Source of the DNA: Sanchytrium tribonematis
Taxonomy: Eukaryota; Sanchytriomycota; Sanchytriomycetes; Sanchytriales; Sanchytriaceae
Assembly (NCBI GenBank): GCA_018985235.1
Contig: JADGIG010000266.1
Coordinates: forward strand, 1 to 11,281
Length of the DNA stretch: 11,281 nucleotides
Reading direction: 5' to 3'
Of this stretch, positions 1 to 6,774 are shown piece by piece (positions within the stretch are counted from its first letter, which is position 1; the number at the start of each line of letters is the position of its first letter). A model generated the notes under the pieces. It was not told where the DNA came from, searched no databases, and saw only the letters and a list, made by a program, of their open reading frames with translations. The translations under genes were made by a program, and so were the position numbers.

Positions 1-1
1 G

Positions 2-178
2 ATGAAATTGAAGTTTGACAAGATTCGATTTACGATCAAAATGTTGACATTTGGTACAGACGGGGAGGCAGATCTAGGAATAAATGCAACCAAAGCTTTC
101 GAAAAATTTATGAACGAAAAAAAACTAGGTACATTGTTAGAAGTTTTTAATGTCAAAGGGTTTCAATATTCACAGTAA
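2..178 (+). CDS. C-terminal end of an unidentified protein (5' end probably outside the window)
   Basis: An open frame of 58 codons runs from an ATG at the second base of the window to a TAA at 176-178. The ATG may be only an internal methionine, because the frame is still open at the window edge. The composition is ordinary protein (KFDKIRFTIKML near the start, then AFEKFMNEKKLGTLLEVFN), with alternating hydrophobic and charged residues that suggest one strand-like segment followed by an amphipathic helix. No family is recognised. The stop context is AGTAAA, one base off the AATAAA seen at other gene ends here. A chance short ORF cannot be excluded, but the AT-rich noncoding sequence that begins immediately after the stop supports a real gene end. 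Confidence 0.5.
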   Translation: MKLKFDKIRFTIKMLTFGTDGEADLGINATKAFEKFMNEKKLGTLLEVFNVKGFQYSQ

Positions 179-333
179 ATTTTTTTCTTCCAACTATTTT
201 TTTCAAGCATGAAAAATCTAGATATATTTGACGTTCAAATAAAATATTTGTTGTCCAATTTTTAAGGACTCTATATGCTTTTGTACAATCAGCTAACGTC
301 TACCATTCACAGCATAAATCAAGTCAAGTAACC

Positions 334-426
334 CTAATCGAGCTTCCACAGTGTATATCCCGTAAAAAACTTGAATTTACAGAAAATCGATATTTTCTCC
401 TAGTCTAGTTTCCACAGAGCGTGTCC
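334..426 (+). repeat. Two imperfect direct copies of a 27-nt segment
   Basis: Positions 334-360 and 400-426 align without gaps at 20 of 27 bases by hand count. They share the core TTCCACAG and the ends CTA and TCC. The copies are 66 nt apart, and the second runs into the CCAAT-type motif at 422-429. They could be a diverged tandem duplication of a regulatory site or a chance likeness in biased sequence. Confidence 0.35.
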
Positions 427-429
427 AAT
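384..429 (+). promoter_or_regulatory. Candidate two-part promoter module, copy 1 (AAATCGATAT ... GTGTCCAAT)
   Basis: AAATCGATAT lies at 384-393 and GTGTCCAAT at 421-429, with 27 nt between. The same two elements recur in the same order at 4442-4489 with 29 nt between, again upstream of a plus-strand gene. CCAAT is the core of NF-Y/HAP sites in eukaryotes. No known factor is assigned to the first element, although its ATCGAT core is palindromic. The distance from the CCAAT to the channel ATG is about 115 nt. Confidence 0.4.
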
Positions 430-514
430 TTTGTTAACTCGACAGCGATATAGTCGGCATTTTAAGATCACGAGCTTGATGCGTTGAACAAATGTTGTGT
501 GAATTGTGCAACAG

Positions 515-526
515 TTCTCCTGAAAC
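515..526 (+). promoter_or_regulatory. Start-proximal motif of the CSC1-like gene
   Basis: TTCTCCTGAAAC, 19 nt before the ATG. It matches the pyrimidine-then-TGAAAC motif found next to five other start codons in the window. It could be a transcription initiator or a leader element. Confidence 0.35.
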
Positions 527-545
527 AATTATATCATCATTTTAG

Positions 546-3002
546 ATGGCTACTTTAAATGATTCTAAACAATACTCGCCTGATTTCGACGGATTTGGAA
601 TTCAATGCGCTTTTCTAGGATCTGTCGCCATTGCATCGACAACATTATTTATTTATATTAGAAACAAACCCAACTATGCGCATTTATATAAAAATCAAAA
701 CGGCATTTACAATACGTACAATCCGCATCTTAATAGCAAAGGACTTAAGCTTTTTATGTATCTATTACGACTTCCACATACTGAAATATTGAAGCATATT
801 GGACTAGATCAATATTTGTATTGCGAATATCTATATCAAATCTCACAAATACTAGGGGCTATCTTATTTGTGCCGATAATTTTAATGCCAGTCCACTATT
901 TCTGTAGCAATTCCGATGTTTCCGGAATGAATCAATATTCTATTATCTCTCTGCCATTGAATAGTGACCTATATTATGTTCATGCTATATTGGTGCTTTA
1001 TTTGACTGTTGTAGTTATATACAAATTCCACTACTTTATGCTTAATTTTATTCAATTAAAAATTATACATTTAAAATCTCACTCTCAAGATCTTGACTTG
1101 AGGTCCATTTTGATCATGAATATACCCAAGGAAATCCGGACTGATGAGGCCTTGCTTAATTATATTCAATCTCTTAATATCGGGAAAGTGGAATCATGTT
1201 TTATGGTTCGAGACATTGCAGAGCTGAAAAGTCTCTATGTAAGAAGGAAGCAATTAATACATCACCTCGAGGTTGCTCATTTAAAAATAAGGCATAATTT
1301 AGTGAGATATTTCCACAAGGACAAACTTAAACTCATGGCAGGAAAATATGTCCATATGAAATGCTTAAAACCACAGTCTGACTCTGAGGTAAGTTTGCAT
1401 TCGCTTAATTCATCACATACATCTGATCAGCTCGCTGAGCTTAAATTTAAAGAAATGAGGAATGAGCTGACTTGGAAAGACATCTTTGAAGTTGAAAGAA
1501 CCCTATTAGATCAATTTCATCCGCTTCATCAATCACATCACACACACGTCACAAACTACTTGGTGGATCATATATTGGGGAAATTGCAACACGTTGACCA
1601 CCAAATTGATCAATATAGAAGGTTATCGTACAAGTCAAGTGATTCTGCATTTGTTACATTCTCGAACATGCAGTCTCAAATAATAGCCCATCAATGTCTA
1701 CCAAGCATCCAATATCCTTTAATTGTCTTTAAAGCCCCTGAAATTCGCAATGTCAATTGGGAGAATCTAGTTGTCCGACAATATAACCGCAATATTCGTA
1801 GATTCATCATAACGGCTATTTATTTGCTTTTAACAATCACTTGGTTATTTCTCATGTCTGCTGTTATCTCTTTGACTAATTATCAAAGAATTATTGAATA
1901 TATTCCACAATTAAATATCTCTCCAAAATATACTGAATATATTCATCAAATTATACCCACAATAGTAGTCACGCTTTGCCTAGCTGTTCTTCCATATATT
2001 TTAGTGGGAATCACAATGATTGAAAAACTGCATTCATTTTCATATGTTCACAAAGTTGTTACCAAACGTTATTTTATTTTTAGTGTTTTTAATTTGGTAG
2101 TCGTTTTTACCATTGGTCGATCCATTTTCTCAACCATATTGCAAGTGGTATTTCCTGCAAACAAATCTGTTGAAAATGTTGGCATTTTAGAATTATTAAG
2201 CAATAACATTCCAAATGGGGGTTTCTTTTACATCAATTATTTGATATTACAACTCAATTTGCATTTTCTCGAATTAATTCAACTAAATTGGGCACTTGTC
2301 ATAAAATGGACGAGCGAATTGATAATTAGAACTCCTAGAAATCTTATTAAAAGCCAAAAGCCGTATCAATTTCTGTACTTTTACTTTTATCCCACTCATG
2401 CCTTGATGTTTATGATTATTATAGTATATAGTGTGATTCACCCAATGATCGTATTAGTCGGCTTTCTATATTTTGTCATTGGATATATTGTGTTTAAGCA
2501 TCAATTTGTTTTTGCTTATAAACAAAATTACGATAGTCATGGAGATGTTTTTGATTATTTATTCAAATGGGGCATTTTCTCATTAATATTTTTACAAATT
2601 ATTATGTTGAGCATTCTAATTTTAAGAGAGAGTGTTGGGCCAAGTTGCATCATCGGGTTTTGTCTCTTGCTCACCATTTATTACATTAGAGGTAGTAGAT
2701 TTTATTTAAGACAGTGTGACGAGTTTCCTCTTGATGAATGTCAATTGTCTAATCAAGACCGGTCCGTCGTGATGATGAATAATGTAATTGATACGCTGCC
2801 CGTTATGAATCATGACTACACTGCAAAATCTAATAGTAAACTGGAACCACCGAGTCAAAGGGAGTATCCATTTTATATACATCCTTTGTTTTATAAGCCT
2901 TTAAGCAAGTCGATCCTTTTACCAGAAAGAAATGAAGTATTGGAAGTAGACGAATACTTAACCAGCCAGGAAAATGTAATTAAGCAAGAAGGTTTCTACT
3001 AA
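546..3002 (+). CDS. CSC1: CSC1/OSCA/TMEM63-family calcium-permeable osmosensitive channel
   Basis: An 818-residue multipass membrane protein, in the size range of fungal CSC1/Phm7 proteins. The family forms dimeric, mechanically or osmotically gated cation channels in plasma or vacuolar membranes. The order of parts fits the family: an N-terminal membrane segment (about 18-38); an LxxxGLDQYLY stretch (82-92); segments near 97-119 and 142-168; a cytosolic loop (about 175-410) opening with the RSILIMNIP strand and holding a SDSAFVTF strand (365-372); the NVNWENL junction (403-409); then further segments near 419-445, 467-492, 510-535, 560-588, 613-655, 672-693 and 699-715. The YFYPTHALMF...YSVIHP stretch (613-633) matches the conserved pore-side helices. 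A polar tail of about 100 residues follows. The start is fixed by an in-frame TAG directly before the ATG. The gene converges with the next one across 39 nt. Family assignment is secure; ion selectivity and location are inferred. Confidence 0.9.
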   Translation: MATLNDSKQYSPDFDGFGIQCAFLGSVAIASTTLFIYIRNKPNYAHLYKNQNGIYNTYNPHLNSKGLKLFMYLLRLPHTEILKHIGLDQYLYCEYLYQISQILGAILFVPIILMPVHYFCSNSDVSGMNQYSIISLPLNSDLYYVHAILVLYLTVVVIYKFHYFMLNFIQLKIIHLKSHSQDLDLRSILIMNIPKEIRTDEALLNYIQSLNIGKVESCFMVRDIAELKSLYVRRKQLIHHLEVAHLKIRHNLVRYFHKDKLKLMAGKYVHMKCLKPQSDSEVSLHSLNSSHTSDQLAELKFKEMRNELTWKDIFEVERTLLDQFHPLHQSHHTHVTNYLVDHILGKLQHVDHQIDQYRRLSYKSSDSAFVTFSNMQSQIIAHQCLPSIQYPLIVFKAPEIRNVNWENLVVRQYNRNIRRFIITAIYLLLTITWLFLMSAVISLTNYQRIIEYIPQLNISPKYTEYIHQIIPTIVVTLCLAVLPYILVGITMIEKLHSFSYVHKVVTKRYFIFSVFNLVVVFTIGRSIFSTILQVVFPANKSVENVGILELLSNNIPNGGFFYINYLILQLNLHFLELIQLNWALVIKWTSELIIRTPRNLIKSQKPYQFLYFYFYPTHALMFMIIIVYSVIHPMIVLVGFLYFVIGYIVFKHQFVFAYKQNYDSHGDVFDYLFKWGIFSLIFLQIIMLSILILRESVGPSCIIGFCLLLTIYYIRGSRFYLRQCDEFPLDECQLSNQDRSVVMMNNVIDTLPVMNHDYTAKSNSKLEPPSQREYPFYIHPLFYKPLSKSILLPERNEVLEVDEYLTSQENVIKQEGFY

Positions 3003-3013
3003 TTTGACAATTA

Positions 3014-3019
3014 AATAAA
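3014..3019 (+). terminator. Poly(A) signal AATAAA of the CSC1-like gene
   Basis: AATAAA begins 12 nt after the TAA stop. With the usual 10-30 nt to cleavage, the mRNA would end within or just past the 39-nt gap and could overlap the 3' end of the opposing gene. Confidence 0.5.
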
Positions 3020-3041
3020 TCGGATATGCATGCAATTTCAC

Positions 3042-4394
3042 TCACTTATTTAACACTTCAAAGATTTGTTCAGACTCTGCAAAGCAACCCTTTTCTAAAT
3101 TGACCATAAAAGCGCGCCACATTTGCTTTTTTAGGTTTAATTTTTCGCATTTAAATCCAAGTATATGGTCATTAAAGATGGATTGCGCCATAACTGGGTA
3201 TTCTGAGATTTCGCAAAGATTGTAACACTTCCATATCATTGCTTTAATGTCTTCCACTAATGGAGATTCTTCTTCTTTCGTTGAATCTTTTCGCAATTCA
3301 GTATTTGCTTCAATATATAAATCATATGATGGTTGAGAATTTCCGACATTGTCTTTAATCAATTGATCGACTGCTTCCAGAGCTTTATCAAATGTATCGG
3401 GATCTGTTACACCAGATGGTGCTGTTCTATTAGATAGCTCTTTGATTTTGGAGCTAAATGTATGCTTTAATTGAGTGTCGGCTGAGTTACATTCTATATT
3501 TTCGTCCATAGTTGTCACAACTTCGTTGGAGTTTTGATCTGATTGAGTACCGAAACTGCTCTTTTGAATAGCACGAAGCTTTTCCTCGAGTTTATTTGTA
3601 TTTTTAGCATTATTTAAGGCTGCTGTTAAAGTTGCATGATTTTGAAGTTTCATTTTTAACAATTGTGGAAACCTCGATGGACTATTGCTCTTTTTAACTT
3701 CATAAGGCTGAGACAAAACGATATCATTAACATTAATAACTTTCCCAGCATCAGGTTGAGTTATTGGAGACTTTTCAACTAATTTCGGGAAAACCTTTTC
3801 TAATTTTATCATTAATTTCTTGAGGCATTTCTCGATTTTCTGCCGAGTTTCTTGCTTCGCTCCTTTAAAATTCTTGCGCATGTATATTTTCAAAGACTCC
3901 TTTGAAAACCAAAGTCCTTCTGTACGTAAAAATTTCAAGTACATTTTGCAGTAGTTGCGCTCCTTACCAACTGGAAATACTTTGTCAACGTCAAAATTTT
4001 TCAGTTTTTCAAAATCCAACTCCTTGGGTGGTTTGTCAGACTCAACTTGTTTAATTACGGTTGTATGTTCCTTCTTTTTTGCCATAATTTCAGGTTGAAG
4101 ACATTTTTGATTGTTCGCTGGATTCGACGATTCAGAATAGCCCGCAAATTTATAAAGCAAATACAAGGCTCTTCTACATTCTATGATGGTTACTGATGAG
4201 CTTCCATTATCGTATATATTTGATAGAAATTCCAAAACAAGATTGACTGGGTCTGGGTTTTGGAGACGACCTTTGACGGTCTGGAGTAGATTAATATACT
4301 TTGATGTAATATCTATATAAGATTTATATTCAAAAGGAAATTGTTTTGTTATTTCCCTTTGAAAAACATGATACTGATCTACAATATTCAACAT
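3042..4394 (-). CDS. Unrecognised 450-aa helical protein, possible divergent LYR-like segment
   Basis: The likely start is the ATG at 4394-4392; the frame also extends to a GTG at 4397, an unlikely start in a nuclear eukaryotic gene. The stop is TGA, the only non-TAA stop seen here. The protein has no signal peptide or membrane segment. It falls into a helical N-terminal part (1-90), a basic helical block (about 145-205), a low-complexity Ser/Asn/Thr-rich middle (about 210-375) and a helical C-terminal block (380-450) ending VLNK. In the second block MYLKFLR (151-157), then YMRKNF and a Lys-rich amphipathic helix, recalls the LYR-motif fold of small mitochondrial assembly factors, but the signature Arg is Leu, so this is only a hint. 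It shares a 143-nt divergent promoter with the SPC3-like gene. No function is assigned. Confidence 0.85.
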   Translation of the reverse strand: MLNIVDQYHVFQREITKQFPFEYKSYIDITSKYINLLQTVKGRLQNPDPVNLVLEFLSNIYDNGSSSVTIIECRRALYLLYKFAGYSESSNPANNQKCLQPEIMAKKKEHTTVIKQVESDKPPKELDFEKLKNFDVDKVFPVGKERNYCKMYLKFLRTEGLWFSKESLKIYMRKNFKGAKQETRQKIEKCLKKLMIKLEKVFPKLVEKSPITQPDAGKVINVNDIVLSQPYEVKKSNSPSRFPQLLKMKLQNHATLTAALNNAKNTNKLEEKLRAIQKSSFGTQSDQNSNEVVTTMDENIECNSADTQLKHTFSSKIKELSNRTAPSGVTDPDTFDKALEAVDQLIKDNVGNSQPSYDLYIEANTELRKDSTKEEESPLVEDIKAMIWKCYNLCEISEYPVMAQSIFNDHILGFKCEKLNLKKQMWRAFMVNLEKGCFAESEQIFEVLNK

Positions 4395-4400
4395 CACAGA

Positions 4401-4409
4401 TTCAAGGAG
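4401..4409 (-). promoter_or_regulatory. Start-proximal motif of the unknown 450-aa gene
   Basis: CTCCTTGAA on the minus strand, 6 nt before the ATG at 4394. It is identical over nine bases to the motif that abuts the SF3B6 start codon. Confidence 0.35.
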
Positions 4410-4441
4410 TAATTACAAACAGCTAGCTTTGCTACTCGTGC

Positions 4442-4489
4442 AAATCGATATCAATCAAAACCCATCAACAATTGCTTCTAGTGTCCAAT
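4442..4489 (+). promoter_or_regulatory. Candidate two-part promoter module, copy 2 (AAATCGATAT ... GTGTCCAAT)
   Basis: AAATCGATAT at 4442-4451 and GTGTCCAAT at 4481-4489 are exact copies of the elements at 384-393 and 421-429. Order and spacing are the same to within 2 nt. The module ends 48 nt before the SPC3-like ATG. Confidence 0.4.
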
Positions 4490-4530
4490 ATTAATTTTTT
4501 ATGTTTTTCATTAATATAGGGGGAAACAAG

Positions 4531-4537
4531 CTCTGAA
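4531..4537 (+). promoter_or_regulatory. Start-proximal motif of the SPC3-like gene
   Basis: CTCTGAA directly abuts the ATG at 4538. It is a shorter match to the CTC(C)(T)TGAAAC motif shared by six genes. Confidence 0.3.
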
Positions 4538-5314
4538 ATGTATAATTCTAAGCAAAGAGCATCTTATTTTATGGCACATTGTTCTACCATTGTAATGTGG
4601 CAAGTTGCACTCATTACGTTTTTGCACCTCTTCATTTATCCGGATGTCAATAACATTCAGGACTCGCTAAAAGTGAAAATTGGGCAACCAGAATTTGTCT
4701 CGCAAACTCCCACGACCAGTTATTCTTTTGGAGATTGGTTATTTAAACCTGATCACTACGGAACCTTCCCAATGAGAGTTAAATTGCAATCGGATTGGAT
4801 TAGAGATCATACCTTGAAATGGAACAGGCATGTTGTTTATTTGGCTGTCGTGTATCAATGGGGAGACAAAGTGATCCCAGATGGAACTCACTGGGCAGAT
4901 AAAACTATCGGTAAATTTTTCAATCCATTTATATATGGCCCCGATGAAGAGAGAACGTATGAAAATTCAGTGACCATATATGACAAGATTTACATGAGAC
5001 CGCAAATCGGATACTCTGAAATGGTCAACAGAGCAAAGGAGTTAGCTTTGGATTCATTATCGAAATTCAGTATTAAATCTCTAAATCTGACTGCACCTCC
5101 TCACACCAATATTAAATTGTCTAAAACGAAATATCCAATTACTGGACATGGTACAAACACTAAGAAATTGGTCAAAAATGGTCAATTACTTTTGTATGTT
5201 AATTTGATCCCGTACACCGGACCATTAGTTAGTCGAGTCTACGTAATAAAGAAAAATGTGAGCTGGAAGCCGAAAGATAAGGCCAAGAAGGAAAAGTCCA
5301 AAGATGATAAATAA
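4538..5314 (+). CDS. SPC3: Probable signal peptidase complex subunit 3 (SPC3/SPCS3, SPC22/23 type), enlarged
   Basis: The 258-residue protein has a short N-terminus, one membrane segment (about 17-35) and a large soluble domain, the type II layout of SPC3, which places its domain in the ER lumen and is needed for signal peptide cleavage by the SEC11 catalytic subunit. Family landmarks appear in order: LKWNRHVVYLAVVY (93-106), like the LFNWNxKQxFxYL strand; NSVTIYDKIYMR (143-154), like the VVLWDKIxLR strand; a KY pair (198-199); and NGQLLLYVNLIPYTGPL (214-230), like the NxTLTLxWNxxPxxGxL strand. The usual length is about 180; here two loops are longer (about 110-140 and 155-195) and a Lys-rich tail is added (244-258). 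An in-frame TAG lies just upstream of the ATG. The alternative is the N-terminal half of a CLPTM1-type protein, a weaker match that would lack its membrane domain. Confidence 0.6.
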   Translation: MYNSKQRASYFMAHCSTIVMWQVALITFLHLFIYPDVNNIQDSLKVKIGQPEFVSQTPTTSYSFGDWLFKPDHYGTFPMRVKLQSDWIRDHTLKWNRHVVYLAVVYQWGDKVIPDGTHWADKTIGKFFNPFIYGPDEERTYENSVTIYDKIYMRPQIGYSEMVNRAKELALDSLSKFSIKSLNLTAPPHTNIKLSKTKYPITGHGTNTKKLVKNGQLLLYVNLIPYTGPLVSRVYVIKKNVSWKPKDKAKKEKSKDDK

Positions 5315-5315
5315 A
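5310..5315 (+). terminator. Poly(A) signal AATAAA overlapping the SPC3-like stop codon
   Basis: The TAA stop (5312-5314) lies inside AATAAA. The same overlap occurs at three other genes in the window. Confidence 0.5.
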
Positions 5316-5356
5316 TAAGACCAAAAGTTATAAAATCGAAGCCCTTCACTTTATGT

Positions 5357-5360
5357 AAAA
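5357..5360 (-). terminator. RNA polymerase III terminator of the tRNA gene
   Basis: A TTTT run on the minus strand begins 14 nt past the tRNA discriminator base. It is the first run of four T downstream of the tRNA. Confidence 0.6.
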
Positions 5361-5373
5361 TGGCAATGTTTCA

Positions 5374-5461
5374 TAAGCACGGCGGGACTTGAACCCACAA
5401 TCTTTGGCTATCACTCGTAAACGATAGGAGGCCAACGCGTTAACCATTTCGCTACGTGCTC
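5374..5461 (-). tRNA. tRNA-Arg (anticodon CCT) with a 15-nt intron
   Basis: The minus strand folds into a full cloverleaf. The acceptor stem GAGCACG pairs with CGTGCTT (one G-T at the end) and the discriminator is A at 5374. The D-arm stem is GCG/CGC with GG in the loop. The anticodon stem TTGGC (5435-5431) pairs with GCCAA (5408-5404), and the T-arm is GTGGG-TTCAAGT-CCCGC. The anticodon loop is 22 nt. Removing 15 nt after position 37 leaves C-T-CCT-A-A, so the anticodon is CCT, reading AGG. T33 and A37 are standard, and A37 fits the usual t6A site of ANN-decoding tRNAs. The variable loop is 5 nt, so this is not a long-arm Ser or Leu tRNA. The internal promoters match: A box TAGCGAAATGG and B box GGTTCAAGTCC. 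The 3' CCA is not encoded. The gene lies 107 nt past the RPL4 stop, on the same strand. Confidence 0.95.
5410..5424 (-). other. tRNA-Arg(CCT) intron, 15 nt, at the canonical 37/38 position
   Basis: The intron (TCGTTTACGAGTGAT) sits between A37 and A38, the place used by nuclear tRNA introns. C32 can pair with the G three bases before the 3' junction, the anticodon-intron pair known from yeast, leaving a 3-nt bulge across the 3' splice site. A competing hairpin CTATC/GATAG could also form around the junction. Exact ends follow the 37/38 convention, not direct proof. Confidence 0.8.
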
Positions 5462-5567
5462 TTCAATTAAGGGGAGCTAGAGTTATTATATTAATACAAA
5501 AACAGACTTCATCAAAATTTATATTTGTTTAGCCTATAACAATCAATATGTCTAAAACAATAGAAAA

Positions 5568-5573
5568 TTTATT
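5568..5573 (-). terminator. Poly(A) signal AATAAA overlapping the RPL4 stop codon
   Basis: On the minus strand the TAA stop (5571-5569) is embedded in AATAAA, the same arrangement as at three other genes here. Confidence 0.5.
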
Positions 5574-6702
5574 GCATTGGTGCTTTCAATACACTCAAAA
5601 ATTGCTTACCAGCTTTTAATGGAATCTTCTTCTTCTCTGTCTTTTTTGCAACTTTGGCATCCTTTGCTTTCAAATGAGTTAAAATTTCACGACGCTTGAC
5701 TGTTTGAGCATACGGATTCAAAGCAATCATCTTATGTTTGTTCTTCAAAGGATTCTTCTTTTGAGTGTATGGTCTCTTTGAAATGGATTGTTTCTTATTA
5801 ACAACAGCTTGAATTTCATCAGACTTGATGATACGTTGAATATCTGCATTTGCAATAATGTTGGATGGTAAAGTGTATCCAACCTTTTGTTCTGAAGGTT
5901 TAGTAAATGTACCGAAGATAGAATCTAATGCTTTAAATGCGCTTTCGGTCCAGATGATCAATCGACCGACATGTCCACCAGGAGCTAGTTGCAAAAGATT
6001 AAGTCGAGAGACATGAGAGACTTCAACACCAGGAACGTTTGAAAAAGCTTTAACTAATCCTTTGTCATTGTTGTAAACGACTAAAGGTCCTTTTCTTTGT
6101 TTATATCTTCTTCCTCTTGATTTACCGCGGCCAGCTCTTGTAGTTTTGGTGTCGATCACTTTTTCAACATCATCATATAACTTAATTGCTTTCAAAAATG
6201 CAACAGCAGCTTTTGATTTGGTCAAAGATTCAATTCCATTACCGACAACAACAGGAACTTCTTTGACGTGTTCAACTTTGTGTCCACGAGACATAACAAG
6301 AGGAACAATTCCAGAAGCAGCGATAGCAGATGCAACTGCGTACCTTTTCTCGTTGACATTGACATGTACGTGCCATTTTCTCCAAACTTTGGTTGGTGCA
6401 AACATGCGTCCTTTTCTACACATATTACCAAATGCAGCTTGACCGGATCTCATGGTACCACCACCAGAGACACGAGGAATACGAGCAACAGCTCTACCGG
6501 TACCCCATGATTCGGCGGAATGCTGCATACCAGCTTTAGTGCTGACAGCATAAGCTTGACGCTTGTTTTTTCTGATACCAGTGTGGACAGATCTTACAAC
6601 ATCAGTTCTAATTGGAGCAGAAAATACTGAAGGTAGAGCAACTTGTGCAATACTTGTTTCACCAGACTCTGAAAATACGTTGACAACAGGACGAGTAGAC
6701 AT
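5569..6702 (-). CDS. RPL4: 60S ribosomal protein L4 (uL4)
   Basis: A 377-residue protein, close to the roughly 360 of yeast RPL4 and shorter than the animal form, which has a longer Lys-rich tail. uL4 is a core protein of the large cytosolic subunit; its internal loop lines the peptide exit tunnel together with uL22. Near-invariant stretches are plain: FSAPIR (27-32), [10 protein letters not shown] (45-54), [17 protein letters not shown] (62-78), [19 protein letters not shown] (87-105), NEKRYA (117-122), RKGPLVVY (203-210), NVPGVE (222-227), [20 protein letters not shown] (234-253), and KKNPLKNK then LNPYA toward the end. The ATG gives the expected N-terminus [10 protein letters not shown]. 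The tail (about 265-377) is of the fungal/animal type and basic. A tRNA gene lies downstream on the same strand, and the promoter is shared with the coiled-coil gene. It lacks the TGAAAC start motif of the other genes; TCTTTTTCAACA lies there instead. Confidence 0.98.
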   Translation of the reverse strand: MSTRPVVNVFSESGETSIAQVALPSVFSAPIRTDVVRSVHTGIRKNKRQAYAVSTKAGMQHSAESWGTGRAVARIPRVSGGGTMRSGQAAFGNMCRKGRMFAPTKVWRKWHVHVNVNEKRYAVASAIAASGIVPLVMSRGHKVEHVKEVPVVVGNGIESLTKSKAAVAFLKAIKLYDDVEKVIDTKTTRAGRGKSRGRRYKQRKGPLVVYNNDKGLVKAFSNVPGVEVSHVSRLNLLQLAPGGHVGRLIIWTESAFKALDSIFGTFTKPSEQKVGYTLPSNIIANADIQRIIKSDEIQAVVNKKQSISKRPYTQKKNPLKNKHKMIALNPYAQTVKRREILTHLKAKDAKVAKKTEKKKIPLKAGKQFLSVLKAPMQ

Positions 6703-6774
6703 ACAATTGTTGAAAAAGATTGCGAAACTTTTTTCTACGCCATGATTGATCCAATCACAAAATGAAACTAATTT

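Larger units (their letters stand above)
179..545. other. Intergenic region upstream of the CSC1-like gene
   Basis: This 367-nt stretch has no convincing ORF, tRNA or other structured RNA. It must hold the 3' end of the preceding gene and the promoter of the channel gene. It contains TGTCCAAT at 252-259 and again at 422-429, an AAATCGATAT element at 384-393, two related 27-nt segments (334-360 and 400-426), and a small inverted repeat GAAAAT-CGAT-ATTTTC at 382-397. The ATG at 546 is preceded directly by TTTTAG. This supplies an in-frame stop, and it also resembles a 3' splice site. Confidence 0.6.
4395..4537. promoter_or_regulatory. Divergent promoter between the unknown 450-aa gene and the SPC3-like gene
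   Basis: Only 143 nt separate the two ATGs, so both promoters must lie here. The region holds the second copy of the AAATCGATAT/GTGTCCAAT pair (4442-4489), an AT-rich tract at 4490-4518, and a start-proximal CTTGAA/CTGAA motif at each end. An in-frame TAG at 4517-4519 blocks any upstream extension of the plus-strand gene. Confidence 0.5.

Noticed and set aside
540-545. TTTTAG before the channel ATG as a trans-splice or cis-splice acceptor
   Set aside because: No similar AG acceptor precedes the other start codons, so a general trans-splicing pattern is not supported. A single 5' UTR intron cannot be tested from sequence alone.
4395-4397. GTG as the start of the minus-strand 450-aa gene, giving 451 residues
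   Set aside because: GTG is not a normal start in nuclear eukaryotic genes, and an ATG follows directly at 4394-4392.
5374-5461. Reading the 88-nt tRNA as a long-variable-arm Ser or Leu tRNA, or as anticodon ACG from the TTACGAG loop
   Set aside because: The only 5-bp anticodon stem at the right distance from the D-arm is TTGGC/GCCAA, and the variable loop after it is a normal 5 nt. The extra bases are inside the anticodon loop, as in an intron.
6146-6745. Several 60-98 codon ORFs overlapping RPL4 on both strands
   Set aside because: They are shadows of the highly conserved uL4 reading frame; none shows a family pattern.
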